NCBI RefSeq assembly: GCF_009760925.1
Contig: NZ_VRLV01000003.1
Location: 558,001-622,000, forward strand
Reading direction: 5' to 3'
Source: Nonomuraea typhae
Lineage (GTDB): Bacteria; Actinomycetota; Actinomycetes; Streptosporangiales; Streptosporangiaceae
Length of the DNA: 64,000 nucleotides
The notes beneath the pieces are model-generated. The model saw nothing but the letters and a program-made list of their open reading frames with translations. It did not search any database and was not told the origin of the DNA. A program made the translations under genes and the position numbers. This document shows, one piece after another, positions 60,185 to 64,000 of this stretch; the first letter of the stretch is position 1; every line of letters starts with the position of its first letter.

Positions 60185-61288
60185 TTATGGCACCGACGCC
60201 TTTTCTGCCTGTGAGGGATCGGTTGCCGGGGTTCGTGATGGCCTGCGTGGTCTGAGGAGTCGCTGGATCGGGCGTTCGACGCAGGCGTAGACGAGATAGG
60301 ACACCAGGATCGCGGCGAGCGTGGTGAGCAGGGCGGTGAGCCAGGGCGGCAGGCCGCGGGTGAGCAGCGGCACGAGGACGACGGCGGCGGCCGAGTGGAA
60401 GAGGTAGAGCGGGTAGGTGGTGCCGCCGAGCGCGGTGAGGAGCCGGTTGGGGCGCGTGCGCAGCAGGCCGATGGCGACCAGGGCCATGACCACGAAGATC
60501 GCGGTGACGGTGAGGATGACGCCGAGGTCGGTGACGGGCATGGCGGCCTGTCCGGCGGCTTTGACGCGGCGCTCGACCCGTTCGAGGGCGGCGTTGAGCG
60601 CGAGGGCGTATCCGGCGGCGACGTAGAGCCAGGGCAGCCAGGCGGAGCCGCGCCGGTGGATGAGGTAGAGGGACATGCCGGCCACGAAGTAGGGGGCGTA
60701 GGCGGGCATGACGATCTCGTTGACGACGGGGTTGTCGAGGAACAGGGCTCCGGTGGCGGCGGTCAGCCAGACGCCGCCGAGGATGAGGATGCGGTTGTGG
60801 GTGATGCCGATGAGGATCATCACGACCATGATCAGGTAGAAGCGCAGCTCGGCCCAGAGCGACCAGTAGACGCCGATGGCGTCGATGCCTTTGAACAGGC
60901 GCTGGAACATGGTGGCGTTGAGGGCGTACTCGGCGCCGGTGAGCTTCGGGTCGGGGCCTTTGAGCGCCAGGACGCCGTAGAGGCCGAAGGCGACGGCGAG
61001 GCTGAGCCAGTAGGCGGGGTAGAGGCGGACGAAGCGGGAGCGGGCGAAGGCTCCCAGGCCGCGTCCCCAGGCGCTCATGAGGATGACGAAGCCGCTGATC
61101 ATGAAAAACAGTTCGACGCCGAGGATGCCCAGCCCGGCCAGGGGCGCCACCGCGGGGAAGAGTTCCGCGGGCTGTTCGCCCCAGACCGATTTGAACGCGA
61201 CCAGGTAGTGGAAGGCCACGACGGCCAGCGCCGCGACGAACCGCAGCAGATCTAGTTCAGCAAGCCGCTCCGGCGCCCGTCGATGCAC
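60185..61288 (-). CDS. Acyltransferase 3 family membrane protein (OafA/YrhL)
   Basis: 367 residues, about ten membrane helices. The family's catalytic region is visible: LRFVAALAVVAFHYLVAF with the active His, and ARSRFVRLYPAYW with the conserved Arg. It transfers an acyl group, usually acetyl, to a surface sugar or similar acceptor. Start at GTG 61288 (MHRRAPERL); a short ORF overlaps it in another frame and may couple its translation. Confidence 0.9.
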   Translation of the reverse strand: MHRRAPERLAELDLLRFVAALAVVAFHYLVAFKSVWGEQPAELFPAVAPLAGLGILGVELFFMISGFVILMSAWGRGLGAFARSRFVRLYPAYWLSLAVAFGLYGVLALKGPDPKLTGAEYALNATMFQRLFKGIDAIGVYWSLWAELRFYLIMVVMILIGITHNRILILGGVWLTAATGALFLDNPVVNEIVMPAYAPYFVAGMSLYLIHRRGSAWLPWLYVAAGYALALNAALERVERRVKAAGQAAMPVTDLGVILTVTAIFVVMALVAIGLLRTRPNRLLTALGGTTYPLYLFHSAAAVVLVPLLTRGLPPWLTALLTTLAAILVSYLVYACVERPIQRLLRPRRPSRTPATDPSQAEKASVP

Positions 61289-61360
61289 GCCCGCTTTGAC
61301 GTGTCTTGGGCATCACTTGGTTCCCTTTTGGTATCAAAAGCCCCAGGAGTCTCAGCAGCA

Positions 61361-62599
61361 TCACGCGTAGAGGCGGAGAAGGTCGTCCTCGGTTTCGCGG
61401 CGGACGACGACGCGGGCGGCTCCGTCCCGTACGGCGATGACCGGCGGCCTGGGCACGTGGTTGTAGTTTCCGGCCATCGACCGCTGGTAGGCGCCGCTGG
61501 CGGGGACGGCGAGGATGTCGCCGGGCGCCAGGTCGGCGGGCAGGTCGGCGTCGCGGACGAGGATGTCGCCGCTTTCGCAGTGTTTGCCGACGACCGTGGC
61601 GGCGCGGGGCGCGGCGGCGGAGGGGCGGGAGGCGAGCCGGGTGGTGTAGGCGGCGCCGTACATCGCGGGACGGGGGTTGTCGCTCATGCCGCCGTCGACG
61701 CTGACGTAGGGGCCTTTGACGGTGCCGACCGTGTAGAGGGCGACGGTGGAGGGGCCGGCGATGGAGCGGCCGGGTTCGACGGACAGGTGCAGGTCGCCGG
61801 TTTCCTTCTGGAGGACGGCCACGAGTTCGGAGGGCGTGGGGGGCTGGGGGTCGCCGGGGCGGTAGGCGATGCCGAGGCCGCCGCCGAGGTCGAGGCGTTC
61901 GATGCCGAGGGGGCGGGCGAACGCGGCCATGCGGTGGGCGGCTTCGGCGAAGCCGTCCAGGGTGAGGATCTGGGAGCCGATGTGGGAGTGCAGGCCGCGC
62001 AGGCGCAGGGAGGGCCGGGCGCGGACGCGTTCGACGGCGCGGGCGGCGTCTCCGGCGGCCAGGGAGAAGCCGAATTTGGAGTCGTCGCCGCCGGTGGCGA
62101 TGGATTTGTGGGTGCGGGCGTCGACGCCGGGGGTGACGCGGATCATGACGTCCTGGACGCGGCCGTGCTCGGCGGCGACGGCGGCCAGGCGGTCGAGCTC
62201 GGTGAAGGCGTCGAGGACAACGCAGCCGATGCCCCAGGCGACGGCGCGGCGTAGTTCGGCGACGGATTTGTTGTTGCCGTGGAAGACGACGCGGGCGGGT
62301 GGCATGCCGCCGGCCTGGGCGACGGCGAGTTCGCCGCCGGTGCACACGTCGAGGTTGAGGCCGAGGGGGCCGAGCCAGCGCACGACTTCCGGGCACAGGA
62401 ACGCCTTGCCGCCGTAGTGGACGTCGCCGTCGGGCAGGGCGTCGCGCCAGGCGCGGGCGCGGGCGTGGAAGTCGGCTTCGTCGAGGATGTAGGCGGGGGT
62501 GCCGTGCTCGCGGGCCAGGTCGGTGACGGCGAGGCCGCCGAGGTGCAGCACGCCTTCGGGCCATGCCGCCGTGGCGGGCCACACGCTGTCGATGCTCAT
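61361..62599 (-). CDS. Diaminopimelate decarboxylase-like PLP enzyme
   Basis: 412 residues of the fold III decarboxylase family. The PLP lysine is in VHYGGKAFLCPEV, phosphate-binding Gly loops LGGGLGIAY and SVEPGRS follow, and the second-domain Cys is in VVGKHCESGDILVRD. SKFGF and HIGSQI are LysA hallmarks. It would decarboxylate meso-diaminopimelate to lysine, unless the genome has a second LysA for that step. It is divergent from an amino-acid ABC transporter. Confidence 0.9.
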   Translation of the reverse strand: MSIDSVWPATAAWPEGVLHLGGLAVTDLAREHGTPAYILDEADFHARARAWRDALPDGDVHYGGKAFLCPEVVRWLGPLGLNLDVCTGGELAVAQAGGMPPARVVFHGNNKSVAELRRAVAWGIGCVVLDAFTELDRLAAVAAEHGRVQDVMIRVTPGVDARTHKSIATGGDDSKFGFSLAAGDAARAVERVRARPSLRLRGLHSHIGSQILTLDGFAEAAHRMAAFARPLGIERLDLGGGLGIAYRPGDPQPPTPSELVAVLQKETGDLHLSVEPGRSIAGPSTVALYTVGTVKGPYVSVDGGMSDNPRPAMYGAAYTTRLASRPSAAAPRAATVVGKHCESGDILVRDADLPADLAPGDILAVPASGAYQRSMAGNYNHVPRPPVIAVRDGAARVVVRRETEDDLLRLYA

Positions 62600-62712
62600 G
62601 GCGGCTCAGCGTAGGAAGCGTGCCGGGTGCGCGGGGGCGAGCCTCAGCGGTTTCGATGCTCAGGGGCGGAAGCGTTCACCTGCCTTGGGAACGACGCGGA
62701 GGCTCGCCAACG

Positions 62713-63609
62713 ATGTCGGCCATGCGAAAACACCTGGTCATCGCGCTGGTCGCGGTGTGTGCGCTGGGCGTGGGCTGCGGCCGGTCGGGTTCCGGTACGG
62801 CGGCGCCCCAAGGTACGGCGGGCCCCCAAGGTACGGCGGAGGGCGGCAGGAGCGCCAAGGAACTGGTGCCGGAGAGCGTCCGCGCGGCCGGCGTGCTGCG
62901 CGTGGCGACGGCGGAGGGTTATCCGCCGATGGAGATGTACAAGCCGGGCACGCAGGAGCTGACGGGCGTGGACCCGGATCTGGCGGTCGCGATCGGCGAG
63001 CGGCTCGGGCTGCGGACGACGGTGACGAACGCCTCGTTCGACGGCCTGCTGCCGGGGCTGCAGGGCGGCCGCTGGGATCTGGTGATGTCGTCGATGAGCG
63101 ACACCGAGCAGCGCCGGAAGGTGGTCGATTTCGTCGACTACTTCAACGCCGGCGGTTCGGTGCTGGTCAAGAAGGGCAACCCGGAGGGCATCAAGTCCCT
63201 GGCCGATCTGTGCGGCAGGAAGGTCGTGCTGGCCAAGGGCTCGTCGAACCTGGACATCGGGCAGCGGCAGAACGACAAGTGCGCGGCCAAGATGGAGATC
63301 CTGCAGAGCGCGGACGCGCCGACGGGCCTGCTGACGATCGACTCGGGCCGGACGGTGGCGACGATCGTGGATTCGCCGGTGGCGTACATGTACGCGAAGG
63401 AGACCGGCAAGTACGAGGTGCTGCCGGAGCAGTATGACGCGGGCCCGTGGGGCATCGCGGTCGGCAAGCGGAACGCGGGGCTGCGTGACGCGGTCGCCAA
63501 GGCGTTGCAGGAGATGGTCGGCGACGGCTCCTACCGGGCGATCCTCGACAAGTACGGCACCGGCCCGAACGCGGTGGCGAAGGTGACGATCAACGCGGGC
63601 GCGCCGTGA
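62713..63609 (+). CDS. Amino-acid ABC transporter substrate-binding lipoprotein
   Basis: 298 residues from ATG 62713. A lipoprotein signal ends LGVGC, then a short repeat of GTA-Pro-Gln units. The body is a family 3 solute-binding protein: LRVATAEGYPPMEM, GVDPDLAVAIGERLGL, FDGLLPGLQGGRWDLVMSSMSDTEQR. It delivers amino acids to the permease whose GTG overlaps its stop (GTGA). Confidence 0.92.
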   Translation: MSAMRKHLVIALVAVCALGVGCGRSGSGTAAPQGTAGPQGTAEGGRSAKELVPESVRAAGVLRVATAEGYPPMEMYKPGTQELTGVDPDLAVAIGERLGLRTTVTNASFDGLLPGLQGGRWDLVMSSMSDTEQRRKVVDFVDYFNAGGSVLVKKGNPEGIKSLADLCGRKVVLAKGSSNLDIGQRQNDKCAAKMEILQSADAPTGLLTIDSGRTVATIVDSPVAYMYAKETGKYEVLPEQYDAGPWGIAVGKRNAGLRDAVAKALQEMVGDGSYRAILDKYGTGPNAVAKVTINAGAP

Positions 63610-64000
63610 AGGTCGAGGCGGTCACGCCGCGGCGGCCGGGCCGGATCGCGGCCGCCGCGCTGGCCGGGCTGGTCCTGGTGTGGCTGGTCTACACGGTGGT
63701 CGTCAACGAGAACCTGCACTGGGATGTGATCGCGGCGTTCCTGTTCGACGGCCGGATCCTGGGCGGGCTGCTGGTGACGGTGGCGCTGACGGTGCTGTCG
63801 ATGGGCGTGGGCGTGGCGCTGGGGGTGGCGGCGGCGGTGATGCAGTTGTCGGACAGCCCGGTGCTGCGCGGCGCGGCGGGCCTGTACACGTGGTTCTTCC
63901 GCGGCACTCCCCTGCTGGTGCAGCTGATCTTCTGGTTCAACATCGGGCTGGTCTTCCCGGTGATCGGGATCGGGGTGCCGTTCGGCGGGCCGATGCTGGT
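63606..64000 (+). CDS. Amino-acid ABC transporter permease (HisM type), 5' part
   Basis: At least 131 residues before the window ends. GTG at 63606 overlaps the previous stop. Membrane helices at about 15-35, 50-80 and 90-120, with TWFFRGTPLLVQLIFWF, a hallmark of polar-amino-acid permeases. It is partial because the window ends. Confidence 0.9.
   Translation, partial: MKVEAVTPRRPGRIAAAALAGLVLVWLVYTVVVNENLHWDVIAAFLFDGRILGGLLVTVALTVLSMGVGVALGVAAAVMQLSDSPVLRGAAGLYTWFFRGTPLLVQLIFWFNIGLVFPVIGIGVPFGGPML

Noticed and set aside
61257-61313. 18-codon ORF overlapping the acyltransferase start
   Set aside because: It has a weak ribosome-binding site and ends inside the acyltransferase; at most a coupling device, not enough to list as a gene.

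Overview
High-GC DNA dominated by GC-rich third positions, a complete but scattered Pup-proteasome system (Pup, Dop, PafA, PafB, PafC, PrcA, PrcB), TatA/TatC, a HelY-type helicase, a mycothiol-dependent-type enzyme, a class III (SapB/AmfS-like) lanthipeptide and a large chitinolytic set together point to a filamentous actinomycete. A member of the Streptosporangiales is my best guess, but the rank below Actinomycetota is inference, not something read from a marker gene.

Layout. 1-5.8 kb: start of a Tat-exported protein, a LysR regulator divergent from a glutamine-amidotransferase-like protein, a 56-residue membrane protein, and a three-gene unit of an acyl carrier protein and two acyl-CoA-dehydrogenase-like proteins. 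6.0-11.6 kb: a chitin/chitosan module (GH18 chitinase, GH75 chitosanase, AA10 lytic polysaccharide monooxygenase) whose promoters share a 17-bp palindrome. 11.6-15.9 kb: SRPBCC protein, HelY helicase, diacylglycerol kinase. 15.9-23.1 kb: accessory block with Xre, MerR and LysR regulators, an MFS transporter with a repeat-expanded loop, a maleylpyruvate-isomerase-family protein, and the lanthipeptide synthetase with its precursor peptide. 23.2-33.0 kb: tatC, tatA, a small membrane protein, pafC, pafB, a DUF3866 protein, a copper-monooxygenase-like lipoprotein, DUF3291, a COG2345 regulator, a dead FKBP gene, a living FKBP gene and pafA.

33.1-41.0 kb: GntR-controlled sugar-acid operon (two enolase-superfamily enzymes around a dicarboxylate symporter), an antibiotic-resistance-type ABC-F ATPase with a leader peptide, a truncated class F sortase with its surface-protein partner, and an unknown secreted protein. 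41.1-42.8 kb: prcA and prcB. 43.0-54.6 kb: a sugar ABC transporter, a MarR regulator, a luciferase-family protein, and an eight-gene self-contained PTS operon (DeoR, sugar kinase, EIIC, EIIB, EIIA, dehydrogenase, HPr, EI). 54.8-60.1 kb: DNA polymerase IV, a double endonuclease VII protein, pup, a membrane protein and dop. 60.2-64 kb: acyltransferase, a diaminopimelate-decarboxylase-like enzyme and the start of an amino-acid ABC transporter.

How it fits together. Every Pup-proteasome gene lies on the minus strand in the usual actinobacterial order (dop, pup, prcB, prcA, pafA, FKBP, pafB, pafC, tatA, tatC, dagK, helY), but that backbone is cut by catabolic, resistance, secretion and lanthipeptide cargo. 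The items I consider most worth checking are the orphan SapB-like lanthipeptide with a Cys/His tail, the ABC-F leader peptide, the ACP plus two dehydrogenases lacking the usual catalytic glutamate, the double endonuclease VII beside pup, and several tiny ORFs with good ribosome-binding sites or translational coupling.
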